In this document: in pieces, positions 55,130-62,598 of the stretch
Layout: every line of letters starts with the position of its first letter
Numbering within the stretch: the stretch's first letter is position 1
Assembly: GCF_011064595.1 (NCBI RefSeq)
Contig: NZ_JAALJI010000008.1
Coordinates: 124,001 to 188,000, forward strand
Source: Paludisphaera soli
Lineage (GTDB): Bacteria > Planctomycetota > Planctomycetia > Isosphaerales > Isosphaeraceae
DNA: 64,000 nucleotides
Direction of reading: 5' to 3'
Notes under the pieces: generated by a model
What the model was told of the DNA's origin: nothing
The model's database searches: none
What the model saw: only the letters and a program-made list of their open reading frames with translations
Translations under genes and position numbers: made by a program

Positions 55130-57916
55130 ATGCCCCAGCCCGACGCCCGCATCCGCCTCCGAGGCGCCCGCACCCACAACCTCAAGGGGATCGACCTCGA
55201 CCTCCCCCTGGGCCGCCTCATCGTCGTCTCCGGCGTCAGCGGCGCGGGCAAGAGCACGCTGGCCCTCGACACCCTGTACGCCGAAGGCCAGCGCCGCTAC
55301 GTCGAGACCTTCTCGGCCTACGCCCGGCAGTTCCTCGAACCGCTGGAGAAGCCCGACGTCGACCGGATCGAGGGCATCCCGCCGGCCGTCGCCCTGGCCG
55401 CCCCCTCCCGCCCCTCGGCGCGGGCCACCGTCGGCACGCTCTCCGAGGCCCACGACCACCTCGCCCTCCTCTTCGCCCGCCGCGGCGAGGTCCTCTGCCG
55501 GAACTGCGGCGACCGCGTCCTGCCGGCCACCCCGCGCACCGTGTCCGAGGCCGTCGACGCCCTCCCCGAAGCCGCCCGCTACGAGATCGCCTTCCCCGTC
55601 GAGATCCTCGCCGGGACCGACGCCCCCGCGCTCGGGAGGACGCTCCTGGAGCAGGGGATGACCCGGGTCCGCGTCGGCGCGAGCCTGGTCGATCTGACAG
55701 CCGGCCCGCTCGAGGCCGAAGGCCCCGCCCAGCTCGACGTGATCGTCGACCGCCTGATCCGGGGCCGCGACGCGATGAAGCGCCGATTGGACTCGATCGA
55801 GACCGCCTTCGCCCGCGGCCAGGGGCGCTGTCGGATCGTCTTCGAGGCCGGCGTGCGGACGTTCGTCCGGGGCTGGCGATGCAGCCGATGCGGGACCGAC
55901 CACGTCGAGCCCCAGCCCAACCTCTTCCGCTGGACGAGCCCCCTGGGCGCCTGCCCGCGCTGCGAGGGGACCGGCGCGGTCGTCGACCTCGACCTGGACC
56001 GGATCGTCCCCGACCCGTCGAAGTCGCTGCGCGACGGGGCCGTCGCCGCCTGGAACGCCCGCGGCCAGAAGGCCGAGCGCGACCGCCTGCTCCGCGTGGC
56101 GCCGAGCCTGGGCCTCCCGGTCGACGTGGCGTTCCGCGACCTGTCGCCCGACCAGCTCCGCCTGCTCGTCGAGGGCGCCCCAGACGCCGGCTTCCCCGGC
56201 CTGGCGGGCTTTTTCGAGCGGATCGAGCGAAAGGCGGGCCGCGAGGAAGGACGGGGCGGGGCGGCGCTCCGGCGCCTTCGCAGCCGACGCCCGTGCCCCG
56301 ACTGCCGGGGGGCGCGGCTCCGGCCCGAGGCCCTCGCCGTGCGGATCGAGGGGCTGAACGTCGCCGAGTTCTCGGCCCTCGCCGTCGCCCGCTCCCGGCC
56401 GGTGCTGGCGTCGTGGGCAAGTCCCGACGAGCCGGCCGACGTCGCGAGGCTCCGCGCCCGGATCGCCGCGCGGCTCGACGCGCTGGAGCGGATCGGCCTG
56501 GGCCACCTGACGCTCGACCGCCCGGCGCGGGGCGTGGCCGCCGGCGAGCTGCGGCGGGCGATGATGGTGCGGAGCCTGGGGACCGGCCTCGTCGGGACGC
56601 TCTACGTCCTCGACGAGCCGACGAACGGCCTCCACCCGCGCGACGTCGGCCGGGTGGTCGAGGTCCTCCGGACGCTCCGCGACGAGGGCAACACCCTCGT
56701 GGTCGTCGAGCACGACGCCGACGTCCTCCGCGCCGCCGACCTCGTCGTCGACCTCGGCCCCGGCGCGGGGGAGGCGGGGGGCCGCGTGGTCTACAGCGGG
56801 CCCGTCGCCGGGCTGCTGACGGCCGAAGGGTCGGCCACCGGGGACTTCCTGGCCGGTCGAAGGCGGATCGACCGCCCCGCGACCCGCCGCCCGCCGTCGC
56901 GCGGTTTCCTGACCTTGAAGGGCGCCTCGGGCCGGAACCTCAAGGCGATCGACGCGGCCTTCCCGCTCGGCGTCCTGGGCGTCGTGACCGGCGTCAGCGG
57001 CGCGGGGAAGTCCACGCTCGTCGAGGAGACGCTCTACCCGGCGCTCCGCAATCGGCTCGCCGGCCAGGCGCTCCCGACCGCGCCGTTCGACGCGATGGAG
57101 GGGGGCGAGGACCTGGCCGAGGTGGTGCTGCTGGACCAGTCGCCTTGCGGGCGGTCGGGCCGGTCCAATCCGGCGACCTTCCTGAAGGTCTTCGACGAAG
57201 TCAGGCGCACGTTCGCCGCGACCCACGAGGCCAAGCTGCGGCACTACGGCCCGGCCATGTTCAGCTTCAACGTCGACGGCGGGCGGTGCTCGGCCTGCAA
57301 GGGGGAGGGGTTCCGGCGGATCGACATGCAGTACCTCCCCAACGTGACGGTCCGCTGCCCGGACTGCAAGGGGACGCGCTACCGGCCGGAGATCCTGGAC
57401 GTCACCTACCGCGGCAAGACCATCGCCGAGGTGCTCGACCTGACCGGCCGCGAGGCCTTCGGCTTCTTCCGCAGCCGGCCGAAGATCCAGGCCCGGCTCC
57501 GCCCGCTCCTGGAGGTCGGGCTGGACTACCTGCGGCTCGGCCAGCCCGCCGCGACCCTCTCCGGCGGCGAGGCCCAGCGCCTGAAGCTGGCGGCCTTCCT
57601 CGCCAGCTCGACCGCCGCTCTCAACCGCGCGGGGAACGTCGCCCACACGCTCTTCCTGCTCGACGAGCCGACCGCCGGGCTCCACCCGGCCGACATGGCC
57701 CGGCTGATCGAGGCCCTGTCGAACCTCGTCGACCGAGGGCATTCCGTGATCGTGATCGAGCATAGCACGGAGGTCATGCTCGCCGCGGACTGGATCCTGG
57801 ACCTCGGCCCAGGTGCGGGCGAGGACGGCGGCCGGATCGTCGCCGCCGGGACTCCCGAGGACGTGGCGAGGTCCGGCACGGCCACCGGCGAGGCCCTGGC
57901 GCGGGCCCTGGCCTGA
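55130..57916 (+). CDS. UvrA paralogue (ABC excision-repair-type ATPase)
   Basis: 928 residues, UvrA organisation. NBD1 Walker A is GVSGAGKS (35-42), followed by YVETFSAYARQFLEPLEKPD; cysteine pairs LCRNCGD and CSRCG/CPRCEG make the first zinc sites; the C-terminal zinc finger is CSACKGEG...CPDCKG (near 720). NBD2 is canonical (GVSGAGKST near 619, ATLSGGEAQRLKLA near 806, FLLDEPTAGLHP). NBD1's signature, LSGGE in UvrA, is VAAGELRRAMMV (near 467), although its Walker B YVLDEPTNGLHPRD is intact. IEGIPPAVALAAPSRPSARA replaces the canonical UvrA region. It is probably a UvrA2-like paralogue rather than the repair UvrA; DNA binding is likely, UvrB interaction unsure. Confidence 0.9.
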   Translation: MPQPDARIRLRGARTHNLKGIDLDLPLGRLIVVSGVSGAGKSTLALDTLYAEGQRRYVETFSAYARQFLEPLEKPDVDRIEGIPPAVALAAPSRPSARATVGTLSEAHDHLALLFARRGEVLCRNCGDRVLPATPRTVSEAVDALPEAARYEIAFPVEILAGTDAPALGRTLLEQGMTRVRVGASLVDLTAGPLEAEGPAQLDVIVDRLIRGRDAMKRRLDSIETAFARGQGRCRIVFEAGVRTFVRGWRCSRCGTDHVEPQPNLFRWTSPLGACPRCEGTGAVVDLDLDRIVPDPSKSLRDGAVAAWNARGQKAERDRLLRVAPSLGLPVDVAFRDLSPDQLRLLVEGAPDAGFPGLAGFFERIERKAGREEGRGGAALRRLRSRRPCPDCRGARLRPEALAVRIEGLNVAEFSALAVARSRPVLASWASPDEPADVARLRARIAARLDALERIGLGHLTLDRPARGVAAGELRRAMMVRSLGTGLVGTLYVLDEPTNGLHPRDVGRVVEVLRTLRDEGNTLVVVEHDADVLRAADLVVDLGPGAGEAGGRVVYSGPVAGLLTAEGSATGDFLAGRRRIDRPATRRPPSRGFLTLKGASGRNLKAIDAAFPLGVLGVVTGVSGAGKSTLVEETLYPALRNRLAGQALPTAPFDAMEGGEDLAEVVLLDQSPCGRSGRSNPATFLKVFDEVRRTFAATHEAKLRHYGPAMFSFNVDGGRCSACKGEGFRRIDMQYLPNVTVRCPDCKGTRYRPEILDVTYRGKTIAEVLDLTGREAFGFFRSRPKIQARLRPLLEVGLDYLRLGQPAATLSGGEAQRLKLAAFLASSTAALNRAGNVAHTLFLLDEPTAGLHPADMARLIEALSNLVDRGHSVIVIEHSTEVMLAADWILDLGPGAGEDGGRIVAAGTPEDVARSGTATGEALARALA

Positions 57917-57952
57917 AGGTTGCGAGGAGATTCCCGGAGGCCCGGCGAACCC

Positions 57953-57971
57953 GACGCCCGCCGGCGGCGTC
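57953..57971 (+). terminator. Hairpin after the UvrA paralogue
   Basis: GACGCC, 7-base loop, GGCGTC, with further GC pairing inside. It lies 37 bases after the stop. A moderate candidate only. Confidence 0.35.
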
Positions 57972-58041
57972 CTTGACCCGACGAACGCGAATGGATCGAC
58001 GAGGGCGTCTCGACCGACCGAGACGGGTGGGAGGCACGACG

Positions 58042-59514
58042 ATGGCGACGACGAAGGCCGGATACGCGGGGCCGCTGGAGCAGGTGTCGCCCTTCCAGTA
58101 TCGGATCCCGAAGTCCTACCGCGAAGACATGCGGGTCGACGGGATGATCTTCGCCGATGAGCACCTGATCGGCCACATCAAGGCCGACCAGGGCCCGGAG
58201 CAGGTGGCGAACGTCGCCACGCTGCCGGGCATCCAGAAGGCCAGCCTGGCGATGCCCGACATCCACTGGGGCTACGGCTTCTGCATCGGCGGAGTCGCCG
58301 CGACCGACCCGGAGCAGGGGGGCGTGATCTCGCCCGGCGGCGTCGGCTACGACATCAACTGCGGCGTCCGGCTCCTCCGCACCGACCTGGAATGGTCCGA
58401 CGTGAAGGGCAAGATCCGCCCGCTCGTGGAGCAGCTCTTCCGCGACATCCCCACCGGCGTCGGCCAGCGCGGGGTGTTCACGTTCACCAAGCCGCAGCTC
58501 GCCGAGCTGATGGAGCAGGGGGTCTCGTACGTCGTGAATAAGGGCTGGGGGGCCGACCGCGACGTGGAGTTCGCCGAGGCCCGCGGCCGTCTCGACGGCG
58601 CCGACCCCGGCCGGGTGAGCGACCGGGCGATCATGCGGGGGGCCGACCAGTGCGGGACGCTCGGCTCGGGCAACCACTTCCTGGAGGTCCAGGTGGTCGA
58701 CCGGATCCTCGACGAGCCCGCCGCGAAGGTGATGGGGCTGCACGAGGGCCAGGTCACGGTGCTGATCCACTCGGGCTCGCGCGGGCTGGGCTATCAGGTG
58801 TGCGACGACTTCCTGGGCGTGTTCAAGGACGCCCCCAAGAAGTACGGCTTCACCCTCCCGGACCGTCAGCTCGTCTGCGCGCCGGTGCGGAGCCCCGAGG
58901 GTCAGGCCTACCTGGGGGCCATGCGGGCCGCCGCCAACTACGCCTGGTGCAACAGGCAGTTGCTCACGCACCAGGCGCGGCAGGTCTTCGCGAAGGTCTT
59001 CGAGAAGCCCTGGGAGGAGCTGGGGATGGACCTGATCTACGACGTGGCGCACAACATCGCCAAGTTCGAGGAGCACGACGTCGGCGGCGGGGTCCGCAAG
59101 CAGGTCTGCGTCCACCGCAAGGGGGCCACGCGGGCCTTCCCCCCGGGCCACCCCGAGATCCCCGAGCTGTACGCCGAGACCGGCCAGCCCGTCATCATCC
59201 CCGGCAGCATGGGGACGGCCAGCTGGGTCCTCGCCGGCCAGCCCGGCAGCATGATCCACTCGTTCGGGTCGAGCTGCCACGGCGCGGGCCGGATGATGAG
59301 CCGCACCGCCGCCGTCCGCCTGGCCGAGGGCCGGCGCATCGACCGCGAGCTGGACGCCATCGGCATCATCGCCCGGGCGCGCGGCCACAAGGGCCTCGCC
59401 GAGGAGCAGCCCGCCGCCTACAAGGACGTCGACCTCGTCGTCGACGTCGTGGACAAGGCCGACATCTCCAAGAAGGTCGCCCGCCTCCGGCCTGTGGGCG
59501 TCATCAAGGGGTGA
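58042..59514 (+). CDS. rtcB: RNA-splicing ligase RtcB
   Basis: 490 residues from the ATG at 58042 (GGGAGG upstream). RtcB blocks in order: MPDIHWGYGFCIGGVAATD, GGVGYDINCGVRLLRTD with the metal Cys, GTLGSGNHFLEVQ, VLIHSGSRGLGYQV, DVAHNIAKFEEH, and SFGSSCHGAGRMMSR with the His guanylated during catalysis. It joins 2',3'-cyclic phosphate or 3'-phosphate RNA ends to 5'-OH ends with GTP and Mn2+. An unrelated 134-residue gene follows after four bases; no archease gene is adjacent. Confidence 0.97.
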   Translation: MATTKAGYAGPLEQVSPFQYRIPKSYREDMRVDGMIFADEHLIGHIKADQGPEQVANVATLPGIQKASLAMPDIHWGYGFCIGGVAATDPEQGGVISPGGVGYDINCGVRLLRTDLEWSDVKGKIRPLVEQLFRDIPTGVGQRGVFTFTKPQLAELMEQGVSYVVNKGWGADRDVEFAEARGRLDGADPGRVSDRAIMRGADQCGTLGSGNHFLEVQVVDRILDEPAAKVMGLHEGQVTVLIHSGSRGLGYQVCDDFLGVFKDAPKKYGFTLPDRQLVCAPVRSPEGQAYLGAMRAAANYAWCNRQLLTHQARQVFAKVFEKPWEELGMDLIYDVAHNIAKFEEHDVGGGVRKQVCVHRKGATRAFPPGHPEIPELYAETGQPVIIPGSMGTASWVLAGQPGSMIHSFGSSCHGAGRMMSRTAAVRLAEGRRIDRELDAIGIIARARGHKGLAEEQPAAYKDVDLVVDVVDKADISKKVARLRPVGVIKG

Positions 59515-59518
59515 GCGG

Positions 59519-59923
59519 GTGACGCCGTCATCGGTCAAGCCGACCGGGTCCGAGACGTTCCTGCGCTTCGTGGTGTCCCGGATCGACGAGGATTCCTCGA
59601 ATCGTCAGGGCGTCTTCGCACCGGCCTATGAACTCTTCAAGGGCGGCGCGCTTGCCCCGGACGAGCAAGAACGACTCGGGCTCACCCTCGAATGGTTCCA
59701 GGCCCATCTGCCGCTGCCCGACCGATCGAGGATCCGCCCCGAGGCGATCTTCTGGTTCAAGGCCGGCGCGGACGACCTGGTGCGACACATCTGGCGGCTC
59801 GTCGAGATCCTGATCGAGCACGACCATCATTTGGACATCTTGAGGACCAGTAAACCCGGTTACATCGTCTACCAGGACACGGTCCAGGTCTGCGCGGTCC
59901 CCTTCAACGACACACCCAGGTAG
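59519..59923 (+). CDS. Small conserved protein coupled to rtcB (134 aa)
   Basis: 134 residues from a GTG at 59519, four bases after the rtcB stop, so probably translated by coupling. The sequence ETFLRFVVSRIDEDSSNRQG, VFAPAYELFKGGALAPDEQE, RLGLTLEWFQAHLPLPDRSR, FWFKAGADDLVRHIWRLVEI and PGYIVYQDTVQVCAVPFNDT matches a family I recognise from many bacteria that has no assigned function. It is not archease, which has different motifs. Being in one unit with rtcB in this genome suggests a link to RNA repair, but the same family also occurs away from rtcB. Confidence 0.85.
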   Translation: MTPSSVKPTGSETFLRFVVSRIDEDSSNRQGVFAPAYELFKGGALAPDEQERLGLTLEWFQAHLPLPDRSRIRPEAIFWFKAGADDLVRHIWRLVEILIEHDHHLDILRTSKPGYIVYQDTVQVCAVPFNDTPR

Positions 59924-59985
59924 GGCGTCCGCATCGCCTCGTCTCTTCTGGTCCCCCGGCATCACCCCGCGTGGTCAGGGTCGAA

Positions 59986-60381
59986 TCAACCGAGATCCCA
60001 AGAGCAGAAGCCGCCCTCCAAAATCACATCCTGAAGGCGACGGAAGAGCGTTGAACCGTAGTCGGTCTCGAAGGGCTCATCGGCCATGTAGACGGTGATC
60101 GGAGGCTCGGTGAAGAAGCGGAAGAACCGGCGATCGGGCGAATGGAACCAGTCGCGATCCGCGACGTAGGCCCGGCCGCGAACGCCGAGACCAAGCCTGG
60201 CCAGCAAGCGATAGAACCAGCCGTCATGCGGCCACTGGGCGATGTCCAGGAACCGGACGACGACCCATCGCCCCTGGGAGAGCAACTCCAGGCGGTCCGG
60301 GAAGAAGACGACCTCCGCGACGTCCGGCAGGCCGTCGACGCCGCTCGGGACGAATCGCAGCGAGCTTTCCGGGCCGTTCAC
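59986..60381 (-). CDS. Conserved hypothetical protein (131 aa)
   Basis: 131 residues from a GTG at 60381 that overlaps the VOC-protein stop by four bases (GTGA). Beta-rich and aromatic: LRFVPSGVDGLPDVAEVVFF, LLSQGRWVVVRFLDIAQWPH, YVADRDWFHSPDRRFFRFFT, PPITVYMADEPFETDYGSTL. No signal peptide. Third gene of EVE-VOC-this gene. Unknown function; similar proteins occur sporadically in several phyla. Confidence 0.78.
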   Translation of the reverse strand: MNGPESSLRFVPSGVDGLPDVAEVVFFPDRLELLSQGRWVVVRFLDIAQWPHDGWFYRLLARLGLGVRGRAYVADRDWFHSPDRRFFRFFTEPPITVYMADEPFETDYGSTLFRRLQDVILEGGFCSWDLG

Positions 60382-60758
60382 GTCAGCGGCTCGCGACGCC
60401 AGACGAGCTGGCAGCGGTTGCCCTCGGGGTCGTGGAAGAACGAGGTCTGGATCGCGTCGTCGAAGTTCGCGGTGTCGGTTTCGAAGACGAGTCCCAGCTT
60501 CTCCAGCTCGGCCTGCTTGGCGGCGACGTCGTCGACCCAGAAGGCCAGGTGGCAGACCCAGCGCTGGCGGGCGTTGGACTCGCCTTCGGGGCGGGCGATG
60601 ATCTCGATGGCGCCGCCGTGGTCGTCGGCCAGGAAGTAGCCGCCGGGCGGGTTGCCGCCGCCGACGCGGGCGAGCTTCAGGCCCATGACCTCGACGTAGA
60701 AGTCCTTGAGGGCCTCCAGGTCGGCCGCGTAGATCGCGAAGTGTTCCAGTTTCGCCAT
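60378..60758 (-). CDS. VOC-superfamily (glyoxalase-like) protein
   Basis: 126 residues, one vicinal-oxygen-chelate module made of two beta-alpha-beta-beta-beta repeats. MAKLEHFAIYAADLEALKDF gives the first His metal ligand and FYVEVMGLKLARVGG follows; GAIEIIARPEG supplies the Glu, HLAFWVDDVAAKQAELEKLG the second His and FFHDPEGNRCQLVW the last Glu-position Gln. The metal set His/Glu/His/Gln-like is not exactly glyoxalase I, so the reaction is open. It follows the EVE gene by seven bases. Confidence 0.9.
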   Translation of the reverse strand: MAKLEHFAIYAADLEALKDFYVEVMGLKLARVGGGNPPGGYFLADDHGGAIEIIARPEGESNARQRWVCHLAFWVDDVAAKQAELEKLGLVFETDTANFDDAIQTSFFHDPEGNRCQLVWRREPLT

Positions 60759-60765
60759 GGCTCTC

Positions 60766-61266
60766 TCAGCCTTTCATTGACTTCGCCTTCTTCGGCTTCG
60801 TGGTTGCCTCGATCCCCGCCAGCTCCAGGACGACCTTCCACTCGTCGTCCGTCACCGGCTGCACCGAGAGCCGGCTCCCCTTGCGGAGCAGCTCCATGCC
60901 GGCCAGCGCGGGGACCTCGCGGAGCCTCGCCAGGGGGATCGGCGGGTCGACGGGCCGAACGGCCTGGATCGTCACCTGGAACCAGGTCGGGGCGTCGGGC
61001 TTGCTCTTGGGGTCGTGGTAGTCCGAGTCGGGGTCGAAGGCGGAGGGGTCGGGATGCCCCGCCTCGACGACCTCGGCGATCCCCGCGACGGCCGCCGGAT
61101 CGGCGTTCGAGTGGTAGAACAGCACCCCGTCGCCGACCCGGATCGAGTCCCGCAGGAAGTTCCTCGCCTGGAAGTTCCGCACGCCGTTCCAGCCCGTCGT
61201 CCCGTCCCGCTCCAGGTCGGCGAACGCGTACGATTCCGGCTCGGACTTGAACAACCAGTACGCCAT
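60766..61266 (-). CDS. EVE-domain protein
   Basis: 166 residues starting MAYWLFKSEPESYAFADLER, the signature of EVE (PUA-like) domains, then DGTTGWNGVRNFQARNFLRD, IRVGDGVLFYHSNADPAAVA, GIAEVVEAGHPDPSAF and WFQVTIQAVRPVDPPIPLA. The aromatic cage (WNGVRN, FYHS) fits binding of modified bases in DNA or RNA. EVE proteins are often found near restriction-like or modification systems; here the neighbours are a VOC protein and mnmE-like gene instead. First gene of a three-gene unit. Confidence 0.95.
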   Translation of the reverse strand: MAYWLFKSEPESYAFADLERDGTTGWNGVRNFQARNFLRDSIRVGDGVLFYHSNADPAAVAGIAEVVEAGHPDPSAFDPDSDYHDPKSKPDAPTWFQVTIQAVRPVDPPIPLARLREVPALAGMELLRKGSRLSVQPVTDDEWKVVLELAGIEATTKPKKAKSMKG

Positions 61267-61316
61267 GCGCGATCCTTGCTGGGGCCCTCGGCTTCGAGAC
61301 GCCCGGGTAATCTATC

Positions 61317-62552
61317 ATGACGAAGGGGTCGCGTCGAGCGACGGTGGACGAGGGAGGGTCGAGCGGCTTGCGAGCGAACGAACCGGCGAATCGGCCCATG
61401 GCCTGCGTCCTCACCCCCACCGGCCGGGGGGCCGTCGCCGTCGTGCGCGTCTGGGGTCCAGGCGCCCTCGATGCGGCCGACGCGGCGTTCCGGCCGGCCA
61501 GCGGCCAGGGCCTGGCCGCGACGCCCCCGCGACGCCCTCGCTTCGGACGCCTCGGAGCGGGGCTGGGGGACGAAGTCGTCGCGGTGGTGCTCGACGGCGA
61601 GCCGGGCGGGGTCGAGATCCAGTGCCACGGGGGTTCGGCGGCGATCGCGATGGTCGTGGAAGCCTTGCAAGGGGAGGGGGCGCGGATCGTCGAGCCCGAG
61701 GCGATCCTCGCGGCCTCGACGCCGAGCCCGATCGTCGCCTCGGCGTGGGAGGACCTGGCTCAGGCCCCGACGCTCCGGACGGCCGAGATCCTGCTGGAGC
61801 AGGCCCAGGGGGCGCTCGATCGGGAGATCGCCGACCTGATCGGGGCGGGCGATCGGGACCTCGCGTCACGGCTGGAAACGTTGATCGATCGAGCGCGGGT
61901 CGGTTTGCGGCTGGTCGGGGGCTGGCGGGTGGTGATCGCGGGGAGGCCGAACGTGGGCAAGAGCCGGCTCCTCAACGCGATGGCCGGCTACGCGCGGGCG
62001 ATCGTCTCGCCGACGCCGGGGACGACGCGCGACGCGGTGACGATCCGCACCGCGTTCGACGGCTGGCCGGTGGAGCTGGTCGACACGGCCGGCGTCCGCG
62101 AGGCCGAGGACCTGGTGGAGCGATCGGGCGTCGAGCGCGCCCTCCGCGAGCGGGCGCGAGCCGACCTGACGCTGCACGTCCTCGACCGATCCGGGCCCCT
62201 GGACGACCGAGCCGAGCCGACGGGCCCCACCCTGATCGTCGCCAGCAAGGCCGACCTGCCGGCCGCCTGGGAACCGGCCGAGGTGCTCGGGACCGCGCCC
62301 TTCGTGGTCGTCTCGGCCGAGTCGGGGACGGGGCTCGACGACCTGGGCGCGGCGATCGCGCGGACGCTGGTCCCGGCCCCCCCCGTGCCCGGCGCCGCCG
62401 TCCCCTTCCGCGCCGAGCAGCTCGCCGCCCTGACCGCTGCCCGGGCCGCGCTGGAATCCGGCGACCGCCGGGCGGCCGAGCAAACCCTGCGAGCGATGCT
62501 CCCAACGTCCTTCCCCCCTGGCGGGGGAAGGTGGCCCGTCAGGGCCGGATGA
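61317..62552 (+). CDS. mnmE: Divergent MnmE-like tRNA-modification GTPase, truncated C-terminus
   Basis: 411 residues from an ATG at 61317; starts at 61398 (MACVLTPTGRG, the TrmE opening) or a nearby TTG after GAGGGAGG are also possible. The N-terminal TrmE domain is shortened (VVRVWGPGALDAADA, VEIQCHGGSAAI). The G domain has GRPNVGKS (209-216), TPGTTRD (233-239) and DTAG (256-259), but the base-specificity motif is SKAD rather than NKxD. MnmE normally ends in CIGK with the catalytic Cys; here the last 17 or so codons run through a palindromic repeat and end WPVRAG. Uridine-34 modification activity is therefore doubtful. No mnmG is in the window. Confidence 0.85.
   Translation: MTKGSRRATVDEGGSSGLRANEPANRPMACVLTPTGRGAVAVVRVWGPGALDAADAAFRPASGQGLAATPPRRPRFGRLGAGLGDEVVAVVLDGEPGGVEIQCHGGSAAIAMVVEALQGEGARIVEPEAILAASTPSPIVASAWEDLAQAPTLRTAEILLEQAQGALDREIADLIGAGDRDLASRLETLIDRARVGLRLVGGWRVVIAGRPNVGKSRLLNAMAGYARAIVSPTPGTTRDAVTIRTAFDGWPVELVDTAGVREAEDLVERSGVERALRERARADLTLHVLDRSGPLDDRAEPTGPTLIVASKADLPAAWEPAEVLGTAPFVVVSAESGTGLDDLGAAIARTLVPAPPVPGAAVPFRAEQLAALTAARAALESGDRRAAEQTLRAMLPTSFPPGGGRWPVRAG
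62509..62546. repeat. REP-like double hairpin at the 3' end of the MnmE-like gene
   Basis: Two adjacent hairpins: CCTTCCCCC-CTGGC-GGGGGAAGG (9 base pairs) and GGCCC-GTCA-GGGCC (5 base pairs), followed by GGATGAGGGGGAAG. I recall this kind of sequence as a dispersed intergenic element in planctomycetes. Only one copy is in this window, so its repetitive nature cannot be shown here. The gene's stop codon (62550-62552) is in its flank. Confidence 0.55.
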
Positions 62553-62598
62553 GGGGGAAGACGCGTGAGAAGGCCGTCCGGATCCCTCGTGAGCCGCT

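Noticed and set aside
59519-59923. Archease as the partner of RtcB
   Set aside because: The expected archease motifs are missing and the sequence matches a different, unnamed family.
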